Source: Enhygromyxa salina (GTDB taxonomy: Bacteria > Myxococcota_A > Polyangia > Nannocystales > Nannocystaceae). From it: 64,000 nucleotides of DNA. Position 1 is the first letter of the stretch, and each line of letters begins with the position of its first letter. The notes beneath the pieces are model-generated. The model was not told the origin of the DNA, made no database searches, and was given only the letters and a program-made list of their open reading frames with translations. Both the position numbers and the translations under genes were made by a program. The stretch is taken from assembly GCF_002994635.1 (NCBI RefSeq), contig NZ_PVNL01000121.1, forward strand, positions 43,033 through 107,032. Reading direction: 5' to 3'. Positions 34,306 through 43,176 of the stretch are shown here, piece by piece.

Positions 34306-34767
34306 TCAGCCGGCGAGGCGCTTGACCACCGAGAGCGCCTCGGTGACGTGGCGCTTGGCCTTCAGCATCGAGTTGAACACGTGCTGAACCTTGCCTTGCT
34401 TGTCGATCACATAGGTCACGCGCCCCGGGAGCATGCCGAGCATGGCCTTGGGCACGTCGTAGCTGCGGCGCAGCTCGCCAGACTCGTCGCTGATCAGCTT
34501 GAACGGGAGTCGGTGATGGGCGGCGAATTTCTCGTGGCTGTCGGCGCTGTCGGGGCTCACGCCGATCACGATCGCGCCCGCGTCGGTGAAGTCTTCGTAG
34601 GCGTCGCGGAAGCTGCAGGCCTCGGCGGTGCACCCGGGGGTCTCGTCCTTGGGATAGAAATACAAGACCACGGCCTTCTCCCCTTGGAAGCTCGCGAGAT
34701 TGATCGACTCGCCTTCGTGCGTGGTCCTGTGGAAGTCGGGTGCTTGCTGGCCAATGCGCAGGGTCAT
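34306..34767 (-). CDS. bcp: Peroxiredoxin, BCP/PrxQ type
   Basis: A 153-residue thiol peroxidase. The peroxidatic Cys is in PKDETPGCTAEACSFRD near residue 46, with a second Cys five residues later, the atypical two-Cys arrangement of BCP. The N-terminus IGQQAPDFHRT and the central VIGVSPDSADSHEKFA are conserved in the family. It reduces peroxides using thioredoxin. It is convergent with the crotonase gene and is followed by the histidine kinase start region on the same strand. Confidence 0.95.
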   Translation of the reverse strand: MTLRIGQQAPDFHRTTHEGESINLASFQGEKAVVLYFYPKDETPGCTAEACSFRDAYEDFTDAGAIVIGVSPDSADSHEKFAAHHRLPFKLISDESGELRRSYDVPKAMLGMLPGRVTYVIDKQGKVQHVFNSMLKAKRHVTEALSVVKRLAG

Positions 34768-34822
34768 GGATCCTCGTGCGGTGCCTCGTCGGCGCCGGAG
34801 TCTATCATGAGGGCTCCCGAGA

Positions 34823-36319
34823 TCATTCGTTGGCGAGCGGCAGCCAGACCCGCATGCAGGTTCGCCCGGGGGCGCTGTCGAGCTCGATCGCGCCGCCGTG
34901 GGTCTCGACGATCCGGTGGACTAGCGCGAGCCCCAACCCGGTGCCCCCGTGCTCGCGGTTGGTCGTGAAGAAGCGGTCGAAGATCTGGGCCTGATTGGCG
35001 GCCGAGATCCCGGGCCCATCGTCGATGATCTCGAACCCGGTCCGCCCGTCGCGGGCGACCAGCCCGCGGGCCTGCACGCGAACTTCGGTCCCGGCGTGGG
35101 CGTAGGCGTTGTCGATCAGGTTGTCGAGCACGCTCGCCAGCTGCGCCGCGCTGCCCTCGACCAACCCGGCTTGCTCGGCCTCGCTCACGCTGACCTCGGG
35201 CCAGCGGCTCGGCAAGCTGGTGAGCAGCTCGGCGAGCGAGCAGCGAGCGCCGCCGTGGGGCTGCTCGGCGCGGGCGAGCGCGAGCAGGCCGTCGACCAGC
35301 CGCTCGAGCCGCTCGAGCTCTTCTAGCGCGTTGTCCAGGAACCGCCTGCGCTGCTCGGTCGCCATGTCCTCGTCGTCGCGGATCAGCTCGGCGGTGCCGC
35401 GCAGCGTGGCGATCGGCGTGCGGAATTCATGCGCGACGTTGCCCGCGAACTCATTGATGTACTCGACCCGCGACTGTAGCTGCTCGGCCATGGCGGCCGT
35501 GGCCGTGGCCAGCGCGCGGACCTCATCGACGTGGGAGCCGGCGCTGCGCATCAGCTTGGCGCCCTCGCTGCCGCTGCCGTGGGTGATCCGGCGGGCGGCG
35601 TCGGCCAGCGACTCGAGCGAGCGGGTAGCCAGGCGCCCCGAGAACACCGCCAGCACGATCGTCAGCAGCAGCGCCGCGAGCAGGCCCCAGACCAGGCGAG
35701 GGGACATGTGATACAGCGCCTGCAGCTCCTCGCGGGGGGTGCGGGACAGCAGCACGGCGCCGATGATCTCGTGCTCGTGATCGGCCTGCGCCGAGTAGAT
35801 CGGCTTGGCGATGAACAGCCGGACCCGCGCGCGGCGGCTGGGGCTCGACAGCGGCTCGCCGTGTCGGGGCCGATCTCGATTGCGGGTCTCCATCCCGGTG
35901 CGGCCGGCGAGCGCGGTCATCACCACGGCGTCGCTCGACATGTCGATCACATCGAGCTGATCCCCGGAGCTCGACGCCAGGACCTGGGCGTCGGCGTCGA
36001 CGATCCGCACGCTCGCCAGGGTGCGGTCGCGGATCGCAACCAGCAGCGGATCAAAGCGCAGCTGCAAGGGCCGCTGTTCATCGCCGGGGTTGGCCAGCAT
36101 GTCGGCGACCAGCACCGTGAGCACGTCGGCCTGGTGCTCGAGATCCACCCGGGTCTGGCGGCGCAGATCCATGGCCAGCGCCCCGGTCCCAATCAACGCC
36201 GCCAGCGGCAGCAGCAACACCAGGAGGTGCGAACCCAGCAGCCACGTGCGCAGCGACAGCTCCGGGAGCAGGTTTCGCCTGCGCGGCTCCGAGCCCTCGG
36301 CTTTGGACTTGTGGTTCAT
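34823..36319 (-). CDS. Membrane sensor histidine kinase
   Basis: A 498-residue kinase. Two membrane helices (LLGSHLLVLLLPLAALIGTGALAMD near residue 25, and LVWGLLAALLLTIVLAVFSG near 215) flank a periplasmic domain of about 160 residues. HAMP, then HisKA with NVAHEFRTPIATLRGTAEL (His near 296), then HATPase_c with NLIDNAYAHA, DDGPGIS and GGTGLGLALVHRIVE follow. ATG 36319 lies inside the remnant of a duplicated response-regulator end, so the ancestral regulator gene probably overlapped the kinase start. The working regulator at 37028 is now about 700 bases upstream, beyond the oppositely oriented gene at 36597. Confidence 0.92.
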   Translation of the reverse strand: MNHKSKAEGSEPRRRNLLPELSLRTWLLGSHLLVLLLPLAALIGTGALAMDLRRQTRVDLEHQADVLTVLVADMLANPGDEQRPLQLRFDPLLVAIRDRTLASVRIVDADAQVLASSSGDQLDVIDMSSDAVVMTALAGRTGMETRNRDRPRHGEPLSSPSRRARVRLFIAKPIYSAQADHEHEIIGAVLLSRTPREELQALYHMSPRLVWGLLAALLLTIVLAVFSGRLATRSLESLADAARRITHGSGSEGAKLMRSAGSHVDEVRALATATAAMAEQLQSRVEYINEFAGNVAHEFRTPIATLRGTAELIRDDEDMATEQRRRFLDNALEELERLERLVDGLLALARAEQPHGGARCSLAELLTSLPSRWPEVSVSEAEQAGLVEGSAAQLASVLDNLIDNAYAHAGTEVRVQARGLVARDGRTGFEIIDDGPGISAANQAQIFDRFFTTNREHGGTGLGLALVHRIVETHGGAIELDSAPGRTCMRVWLPLANE

Positions 36320-36462
36320 GATTGCGCAGCCGATAGGCAACGTCGTGCGCGGTAGCGAAGGGATCGATGCTTTCGATCAGGACGCTCCTGACTGCGCTTC
36401 GCAAGCTCCACGGAGAATAGCTCCGCCAGCGCGGTCGCGCGAGCCCCGGAGCTCGCTGGCGG
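36309..36462 (-). pseudogene. Remnant of duplicated response-regulator end and upstream gene end
   Basis: Read on the minus strand, 36462-36380 matches the last codons of the gene at 37870 and its stop/start overlap with the response regulator (shared blocks GCGGAGCTAT and CAGTCA-GAGCG-CCTG). Immediately after it, 36372-36312 matches the response-regulator C-terminus (SIDPF, then DVAYRLRNHEP, against NVDPVETVHGVGYRLRNHEP in the intact gene). About 750 bases of the regulator in between are missing. This is a deleted second copy of the junction, seen directly in sequence. Confidence 0.85.
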
Positions 36463-36539
36463 CGTGAATTCAAACTGATCGCCGCTCTGGCGCTTGGCCC
36501 GGCTGGAGGATCCATGAGCCGGGTCCTCTACCAAATGAG

Positions 36540-36590
36540 TTGACAAACTGACCAACGCCCCGCTATTGATATAGCTACTTTACACAGGAG
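36540..36590 (+). promoter_or_regulatory. Consensus -35 element and strong Shine-Dalgarno for the BP74-like gene
   Basis: TTGACA at 36540-36545 is a perfect -35 hexamer. A weak -10 (TATTGA, 36564-36569) follows at 18 bases. AGGAG at 36586-36590 ends six bases before the ATG at 36597. The local sequence is AT-rich, unlike the rest of the window. Confidence 0.55.
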
Positions 36591-36596
36591 ATACCC

Positions 36597-36944
36597 ATGT
36601 CAGAAACTGCTTACTTCACATTTATGCAACGTCCGGATCAGGAGTTTATCTTCCAGTTGACTGATCCAAAGAAGATCCAGGAGGCCCGCGACATCCTCGC
36701 GGGAAAGGAGAGGGAGAGGGTGCACGTCATGGGCAGGGTTCAGAAGAGCAAGGCACCCTACAACCCTGCGTGGAGCTATCATCTCGACCCCGCAACCATC
36801 AGCTTCTTCTCGATGGCCATTGAAGTGTGTGACGCCGACATGGGGTATGTCGAAGATCATCTGGACGAGGCCGGCGGTGCATTTCTCCCGGGCTGCCACT
36901 GGTGCCCGTGGAACTCGAAGCTGGTGCGGGAAGTCACCCTCTGA
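36597..36944 (+). CDS. Small BP74-like domain protein, probably acquired
   Basis: 115 residues, soluble, with no signal peptide. Distinct segments are FIFQLTDPKKIQEARDIL, ERVHVMGRVQKSKAPYNP, WSYHLDPATISFFSMAIEVC and VEDHLDEAGGAFLPGCHW. This resembles the domain I recall as the N-terminal domain of the Dictyostelium calmodulin-binding protein BP74 and its bacterial relatives; this is from memory and not searched. The gene is less GC-rich than its neighbours and has a strong SD and a consensus-like promoter. It lies opposite to, and between, a response regulator and its kinase. Its role is unknown. Confidence 0.75.
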   Translation: MSETAYFTFMQRPDQEFIFQLTDPKKIQEARDILAGKERERVHVMGRVQKSKAPYNPAWSYHLDPATISFFSMAIEVCDADMGYVEDHLDEAGGAFLPGCHWCPWNSKLVREVTL

Positions 36945-37027
36945 CCTCGCGCGGGGGCAAGTCGGCGTCCCTAAAACCTCGAGCTCGAGAACCCGGCTGC
37001 ACTCGTTGGTCTGAGGCGTCAGCCTCA

Positions 37028-37869
<842 letters not shown>

Positions 37870-37873
<4 letters not shown>

Positions 37874-38574
37874 GACTGCACCTGCGCGAGCTCGACCGAG
37901 GATAGCTCCGCGAGCGCGGCCACGCGAGCCTCGAGCTCGGCGAGCCGCTCGCGGACCGGCTCCGACTCACCCGCGAGCGCGAACAACCCGAGCTGAACCC
38001 GCAGCGAGAGCAGACCTGACAGCACCGCCTCGAGCTCGGCGTGGGCGTGATCCCGAGCGCCTCGCAGGTTGCCGAGCGCGGCCAGCAGCGTGGGGTCGAG
38101 CTCGACGCGGCCGGAGCCCTGGGCCTGGGTCTCGTGCAGCAGGCGATCGACCCGGGCGATCCGATGATCGGCGCGGTGCAGCGAGTGCGCGAGCTTGGCC
38201 AGCTGCGCGGCGTCGATCAGGCGGGCGCCCGCGGGTCCGTCGAAGTCTTCCTGCAGGCCCTGTCGCAGCGTGGCCATGCAGCCGTCGATCCGGGCGTGGT
38301 TGGGGCCCGCGAAGGTCGGGCGAGCCAGGCTCAGCTCCGACGTTGGCGGTGGTGGACGACCGACGAGCCCGAGCAGGAGCGGCCAGCAGGCCAGCGCGCT
38401 GGTGGCCGTGCCGAGCCCGTGTCCGCGGCGGCCGAGGTGCCAGGCCATGGCCGCCCCGATCCCGAGGTAGCCGAGCGAGAGCGTGGCCCACAGCGAGGGC
38501 ACGCGGCCGCTGGTGAGCTCAGCCAGCACGCGCGGCTCGCCGAGCAAATCGAGCGCCAGCGCGAGCGCGATCAT
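37870..38574 (-). CDS. Hypothetical protein with N-terminal membrane segment and helical C-terminus
   Basis: 234 residues. The N-terminus is hydrophobic (MIALALALDLLG, then LWATLSLGYLGIGAAMAWHLG and a helix near ACWPLLLGLVG). The C-terminal half is predicted helical and charged (LIDAAQLAKLAHSLHRADHR, ERLAELEARVAALAELSSV). I do not recognise the family. It overlaps the gene before it and the regulator after it by four bases each, so it is likely made with them and may be a sensory or scaffolding partner of the two-component system. Confidence 0.7.
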
Positions 38575-39395
38575 CGGGGTGACTCCTCGACCGCGGGCTC
38601 GGCCGGTTGAACCATCGGCGGCTCGACCGAGGTCGCGTCGTGACTCGGCTGGCGCTCACGCCCGAGCAAGCCAGCACCGCGCGCATCCCAGCCGCGGTAG
38701 TGCCCGCGCGCGGAGCTCCCGGTGCTGGCGAGGCTCGAGAACACGTCGGCCTCGACGTCGCGCAAGAACGAGATCTCGGCGCGTGGCCGGACCACGAACG
38801 GCCGCAGCAACCAGCCCGACTGCGCGAGCAAGACCCCGAGCACCGCGACCGAGGCGAAGCTCGCCAGCGGGCGGTTGCGGCCGCCGCGGGGCAGGCTGTC
38901 GAGCAGCGTCATCAACCCCGGGAGCCCGACCAGGCACAGGCACGCGGCCATGGCCAGGACCGCGCGGTGATAGTCGGGGTGCATCGACAGGTACAGCCAC
39001 AAGATCGGACCACACGCCGCCGCGAGCACGGCCGTGCGCGCGATCGAGACCAAGCTCGCGAGCGCCAGGTGGGACCACGACACGCTGATCTCGCAGGCGT
39101 CGTGAAACGCCCGGATCGCCGGCAGCCCGATCAAGACCGGGATCAGCAGCAACATCGGCGTCTTGATCGCGGCGTAGGCATACTGCAGGTCGCCGCGGTA
39201 CGAGCCCAGCACCAGGCCGAAGATCGCCGCGCCGAACACCGTGATCCCGAGCAGCCGCGGGGCCAACACGGCCAGTCGATCGCGCAGCGGATCGTCGTCG
39301 TGGGCGCCCGCCGAAGCGTCGCCAAGCAGCAGCGCGGGCTCGCGCAGCAGCACGCCGACCAGCGCCAGGCTCGAGGTCTGTCGTGCGGCGCTCAT
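38571..39395 (-). CDS. Polytopic membrane protein in two-component operon
   Basis: 274 residues with six probable membrane helices (VLAPRLLGITVFGAAIFGLVL, LLLIPVLIGL, HLALASLVSIARTAVLAA, LAMAACLCLVGLPGLMTLL, ASVAVLGVLLAQSGWLL). It ends in a polar Pro-rich tail. ATG 39395 overlaps the previous gene's stop by four bases; an upstream ATG at 39482 is in overlapping sequence. The family is unknown. It may be half of a small two-gene membrane complex with the 192-residue protein at 39392. Confidence 0.7.
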   Translation of the reverse strand: MSAARQTSSLALVGVLLREPALLLGDASAGAHDDDPLRDRLAVLAPRLLGITVFGAAIFGLVLGSYRGDLQYAYAAIKTPMLLLIPVLIGLPAIRAFHDACEISVSWSHLALASLVSIARTAVLAAACGPILWLYLSMHPDYHRAVLAMAACLCLVGLPGLMTLLDSLPRGGRNRPLASFASVAVLGVLLAQSGWLLRPFVVRPRAEISFLRDVEADVFSSLASTGSSARGHYRGWDARGAGLLGRERQPSHDATSVEPPMVQPAEPAVEESPR

Positions 39396-39970
39396 GACCA
39401 CACACCCCCTTCGAGGCCGAGCACCCACGCGCCCACGTCCACGCCGACCCGCAGCGCGATCACCCAGCTCAGCGCGACCCACCCGAGCAACAACAGCGGA
39501 AAGTAGCCAGCGACCGCGCCGCCCTGGCGCTCGGCCCGGGTCAGCTCCACGCAGGCGGTCGCGGTCGAGAACACCCCCACACCGACCAGCGACGCCAACA
39601 GCAGCGGGATCGCCAGGTTGGTGGTCGCCGAGAAGAACAGCACGATCACGCTCAGCCCGGCGGCCACGCGACCGCCGTGGACCAGCGCCCGACCCAGCCC
39701 CGCGGCCAGATCCTCGGGCTTGGCGGACAGCCGCAGGAACTGGTGGACCGCGATCAGAGCCGGCGCGGTCAGGGCCAGCGCCGCCAGATCGACCAGCAGC
39801 ACGCTCGGGGCCAGGCGCACCGCCGTCGGTCCGGCCGGGGATCCGAGCGCCGCCGCGCCACCGAGCGCGAGCAGGCCGAGCAGCGCGAGCGAGAGATCAC
39901 GCCCGCGTATCGAGGGGGGAGCCAGGGTGCTCGGGGGCGCGTGAAGGGGGAAGGTCGTGGAGGCGTGCAT
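39392..39970 (-). CDS. Polytopic membrane protein, first gene of coupled operon
   Basis: 192 residues with five or six helices (LALLGLLALGGAAALG, VDLAALALTAPALIAVHQF, AAGLSVIVLFFSATTNLAIPLLLASLVGVGVF, YFPLLLLGWVALSWVIAL). The family is unknown. It is the first of four genes joined by ATGA overlaps and ending with the response regulator. It lies divergent from the TerB-like gene by about 128 bases, which should hold the operon promoter. Confidence 0.7.
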   Translation of the reverse strand: MHASTTFPLHAPPSTLAPPSIRGRDLSLALLGLLALGGAAALGSPAGPTAVRLAPSVLLVDLAALALTAPALIAVHQFLRLSAKPEDLAAGLGRALVHGGRVAAGLSVIVLFFSATTNLAIPLLLASLVGVGVFSTATACVELTRAERQGGAVAGYFPLLLLGWVALSWVIALRVGVDVGAWVLGLEGGVWS

Positions 39971-40098
39971 CGTCGAGCCAGCATTAGCAAGCGTCCGTGC
40001 AATGGCTTCGGCCTACGTGCGTCCTTGGCCCGTCGATTTTGTGCAGATTTGGCGCAAGTGGACGGTGGCGATCGAACTTGGCAAGGTCGTGTGCACCC

Positions 40099-40653
40099 AT
40101 GGCCAACCCGATCTCCGACAGCACCCAGCGCTTGCTCGATGACATGGACCCAGAAGCCCGCGCTCACGCCGAGCGCGAGGTCGCGGTCAACTCCGTGCGG
40201 GCGGCTGGGTTCAAGCTCTCGCTGGGCGAGGAGGTCAACCTGGCCAAGGCGGTCAAGGTGATCGCGGGCGTCGATGGGCTCAGCCGCGAGGAGCTGACAG
40301 GGCTCAAGTTCCTCATGATCATGTCGGCGCTGCCCTACGACATTCAGCAGCATGTCGTCGCGTTCGAGACCGAGGGCGTGACGGTGGAGCACGCCAGCGA
40401 GCTGTTCGCGGCCGGCAGCCAGAAGGGCTGCTACTTGCTGTCGGGCGCCACGACCGTGGCCGCGGCCGACGGGCTGTCGGCCGAAGAGGAGGCCTCGGCG
40501 CGCGAGCTGGGCCAGCGCCTGAAACTGGCCGACAAGCTGGTCAATGTGTTGATCGCCGAGGCCCGCGCGACCGGCCTGGCGATGCGCAAGGGCGACCCGG
40601 AGCTGGTCGACGAGCTCAAGCGCCTGCGCGTCGCGCTGTTTGGGTACCTATAG
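40099..40653 (+). CDS. TerB-like tellurite-resistance domain protein
   Basis: 184 residues, soluble and helical. The C-terminal half carries the TerB-like helix pair with GATTVAAADGLSAEEEA, whose Ala-Ala-Asp-Gly metal-binding turn is typical of the family, and a related pattern in KVIAGVDGLSREELTGLKF earlier, so two TerB-like halves may be present. TerB proteins are linked to stress and membrane-associated complexes; no terC or terD gene is nearby. It is divergent from the membrane operon and convergent with the metallophosphatase gene by 15 bases. Confidence 0.7.
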   Translation: MANPISDSTQRLLDDMDPEARAHAEREVAVNSVRAAGFKLSLGEEVNLAKAVKVIAGVDGLSREELTGLKFLMIMSALPYDIQQHVVAFETEGVTVEHASELFAAGSQKGCYLLSGATTVAAADGLSAEEEASARELGQRLKLADKLVNVLIAEARATGLAMRKGDPELVDELKRLRVALFGYL

Positions 40654-40668
40654 CGAGCGTCAGCTGGG

Positions 40669-41766
40669 TTACTCGGGGGACGGGGTCCCGTCGTAGATCC
40701 AGGTGTCGGCCTCGGCCTGATCCCACACGACCTTGTCGCGGTCCAGGATCTCGTACTGCGACCTGTTGGCCATGAACTCGATCAACAAGAAATTGTCGGT
40801 GTCGTAGCGCGTCGCGCCAAACACCACGAGCGGGGCCGGGTAGGACGCCGGCATGTCCAGCCACTTTTGCTCGTGACCGGCCATCAGCAATTTCACGCTC
40901 TCACCTTGCAGCGTCAGCACCGTCTCCATGTCGGTGTGCTGGCCGTTGTTGGGCGCCTCGTTGACGGCCACCTGGAACAGCGGGAAGTGGCTGAACATCA
41001 CGGTTGGCATGCCGGCGCCGAGTTGATCCGCGATCCAGTTGAGCTGCGTGCCGCCGTAGGAGCCCCGCGTGGGATCGTAGATCAGCGTGCCTTCGTCGAA
41101 GGTCTGGCCGTACTCGCTGTTGGTGAACACGAACCGCCAGCCCAGATGATCGACGGCGTAGTAGGGGTCCTTGGCGTAGAACTGGCCGAACAGCTGGTGC
41201 GAGAAGGTCTTGGGATAGGTCGGGACGGCGTAGTCGCTGTCGCCGAACAGCGGGTAGACCGGGACGCTGAAGCCCGCGAAGATGTCGGCGACGTCGGCGA
41301 ACGCGTTGGGGTTGGCCTGGTACCAGACTGCGTCGCCGGTCTGGTAGGCGTCGTCGACGAGGTCGCCGAGCACGACCACGAAGCTCGGCGGCGGAACGAT
41401 CGCCGCGATCTTGTCGCGGGTCTCGAGCAAGCTGGCGCGGGCTTCTTCCAGAGACTTGTCCTGGCCATCGTAGTCGGGGGCCGGAATGTGGGGATCGGCG
41501 ATCACCACCACGCGGAACCGGTCTGGGTCGCCGTCACCGGTGTCGCCATCGCCGTCGCCGGGTCCGGTGTCTGGGTCCCCATCACCGTCACCGTCGCCCG
41601 TGTCGCCATCCCCATCGCCGTCGCCGTCGCCGTCGCCGCTGGTCTCGCCGCTCTCGTCGTCGCTGGCTTCGATGACGACGGCGATGCAGCCGAGCTGCGA
41701 GAGCGCGGCGGTGAGGACCAAGGCGGGGAGAACGAGGCTGCGCACGGCGGGCAACGATGGTGCCAC
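40669..41766 (-). CDS. Lipoprotein of the calcineurin-like metallophosphatase fold, degenerate metal site
   Basis: 365 residues from a GTG start. The signal core VLTAALSQLGC gives a lipobox, then a Gly-Asp repeat linker (about residues 45-82). The metallophosphatase core follows: VVVIADPHIP for the first metal ligands, VVVLGDLVDD for the bridging Asp, and FSHFPLF. The usual GNHD motif reads GDSD, and the final GHxH motif reads GHEQ. Activity may therefore be altered or lost, or shifted to another metal. It is likely anchored in the outer membrane. It is convergent with the TerB-like gene, and codirectional with the SDR gene 29 bases upstream. Confidence 0.82.
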   Translation of the reverse strand: MAPSLPAVRSLVLPALVLTAALSQLGCIAVVIEASDDESGETSGDGDGDGDGDGDTGDGDGDGDPDTGPGDGDGDTGDGDPDRFRVVVIADPHIPAPDYDGQDKSLEEARASLLETRDKIAAIVPPPSFVVVLGDLVDDAYQTGDAVWYQANPNAFADVADIFAGFSVPVYPLFGDSDYAVPTYPKTFSHQLFGQFYAKDPYYAVDHLGWRFVFTNSEYGQTFDEGTLIYDPTRGSYGGTQLNWIADQLGAGMPTVMFSHFPLFQVAVNEAPNNGQHTDMETVLTLQGESVKLLMAGHEQKWLDMPASYPAPLVVFGATRYDTDNFLLIEFMANRSQYEILDRDKVVWDQAEADTWIYDGTPSPE

Positions 41767-41794
41767 AACTCGGGACTGAGCGAGTGTCCCCCAG

Positions 41795-42661
41795 TCACCC
41801 CGACTTTTGGGTAGCCGCGCGCATGCTCGCGAACACCTGCTTGACCTGCTCGCGGGGCTGGGCCGTGATCGACGCGAACTCCTGCCCGACGTTGAGCCAC
41901 TCGCCGCCGTCGATCGTCACGCACTCACCAGTCACAAACGGCGCCGCGGTCAGGTACACCGCGAGATCCGCGAGCTCCGGCGGCTCGCCGTAGCGACCCA
42001 GCGGCACGCGGTGCTTGCCGAGCGTCTCGGACCCCGGCATCAAGAGCCGCGAGAACGCGCCGTCGGTCGGGAACGGGCCGGGCGCGATCGCGTTGAGCCG
42101 GATCCCGTAGGTCGCCCACTCGGTCGCCAGCGAGCGGGTCAGCGCCAACACCCCCGCCTTGGCGCAGGCCGAGGGCAGCACGAAGGCCGAGCCCATCCAC
42201 GCGTAGGTGGTGACGATCGACAGCACGCTGTAGCCGCGGGGGTCGTCTCGTTTGCCGCGCTCGATCCAGCGCTGGCCGATCGACTGGGTCACGTTGAAGC
42301 TGCCGTACAGCACGATCTTGACCACGGCATCGAACCCACCTGGGGACAGATCCTCGCTCGGGCACAAGAAGTTGCCGGCCGCGTTGTTGACCACGTCGGT
42401 CAGGGGTCCGAGCTCGGTCTCGAGCTGATCGAGCGCCGCGTCGACGCTGGCTCGGTCGCGCACGTCCGCGCTCGCCCATGCTGCCTTGCCGCCGGCTTGC
42501 GTGATCGCGGCGACGACCTCCTCGAGTGGTTGGGTGCGACGGCCGAGCACTGCCACGCTCGCGCCGAGATCGGCGTAGCGCAGGGCCATGGCGCGGCCGA
42601 GGCCCGTGCCGCCGCCGGTGACGAGGATGGTGTGTGACGAGAGGAGCCCGCGCTCGAACAT
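41795..42661 (-). CDS. 2,4-dienoyl-CoA reductase-like short-chain dehydrogenase
   Basis: 288 residues. The NADP-binding Rossmann motif is TGGGTGLGRAMA (about residues 14-25) and the structural NNAAGNF is near 92. The active site has the spacing of DECR-type reductases: SIVTTYAWMGSAFVLPSACAKAG, where the Tyr precedes a Ser and a Lys separated by three residues. The C-terminal GPFPTDGAFSRL and the GGEWLNVG end fit this group. It would reduce dienoyl-CoA in oxidation of polyunsaturated acyl chains. ATG 42661 is used; the ORF can be extended but that part has no homology pattern. It is divergent from the kinase fragment. Confidence 0.87.
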   Translation of the reverse strand: MFERGLLSSHTILVTGGGTGLGRAMALRYADLGASVAVLGRRTQPLEEVVAAITQAGGKAAWASADVRDRASVDAALDQLETELGPLTDVVNNAAGNFLCPSEDLSPGGFDAVVKIVLYGSFNVTQSIGQRWIERGKRDDPRGYSVLSIVTTYAWMGSAFVLPSACAKAGVLALTRSLATEWATYGIRLNAIAPGPFPTDGAFSRLLMPGSETLGKHRVPLGRYGEPPELADLAVYLTAAPFVTGECVTIDGGEWLNVGQEFASITAQPREQVKQVFASMRAATQKSG

Positions 42662-42746
42662 GGGCGGGATACTAACCGGGCATTCACGCTGTCGGGTGCT
42701 GGTCTCCGCGACGGACTCTGCGCGAGCCTGCGAGGCCGGTGATCCA

Positions 42747-42860
42747 GTGACCTCCGAGCGCGATCGCGTCCACGCTTGGCGCCCCGGCGAGGTGCTCGCC
42801 GGCAAGTACGAGCTGCTCGAACAGATCGGGGCCGGCGGCGGGGTGGGGCTGCGAGAATGA
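42747..42860 (+). pseudogene. Fragment of a Ser/Thr kinase N-terminus
   Basis: GTG at 42747 opens 37 codons. After a polar start, WRPGEVLAGKYELLEQIGAGG matches the start of a Hanks-type kinase up to the Gly-rich loop, then the frame stops at 42858-42860. No catalytic part follows. A frame from 42857 (MMRDAVDVGLREVEAF) gives 44 more residues that I cannot place. It is likely a deletion scar left when the Fic module entered or rearranged. Confidence 0.7.
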
Positions 42861-42999
42861 TGCGGGACGCGGTCGACGTTGGCCTGCGCGAGGTCGAGGC
42901 GTTCGTAAAATGGGTGCGGGCCGGTCGAACTCCAGGCGTCACGGGCGCGTTCGAGCGGAGCTGGGTTGCGCTCGGGTCTCAGCGGATGTAACTAACCAT

Positions 43000-43176
43000 A
43001 TGACCTCGGACCTTCAGAAGCTGATCGACAAGGCGCGCAACGTCACGATGACGAGTGTGGAGCGAGAGACGCAACGCCGGAGCTTCGCGTTCGGGAACAC
43101 ACACATCGAGAACGACCGCATCACTCGTGAGCACATCGATCGTGCTGCGGACAAGATCTCGACGTCCCGTGACTGA
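43000..43176 (+). CDS. Small protein preceding Fic, candidate antitoxin or partner
   Basis: 58 residues from ATG 43000, all polar and helical. It has VERETQRRSFAFGNTHIEN followed by RITREHIDRAADKI, a pattern I associate with short genes directly before fic genes. It does not contain the strict (S/T)xxxE(G/N) inhibitory motif of VbhA-type antitoxins in an obvious place, so mechanism is open. Its stop overlaps the Fic GTG start by eight bases (43169-43176), a strong sign of co-expression. Confidence 0.7.
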   Translation: MTSDLQKLIDKARNVTMTSVERETQRRSFAFGNTHIENDRITREHIDRAADKISTSRD

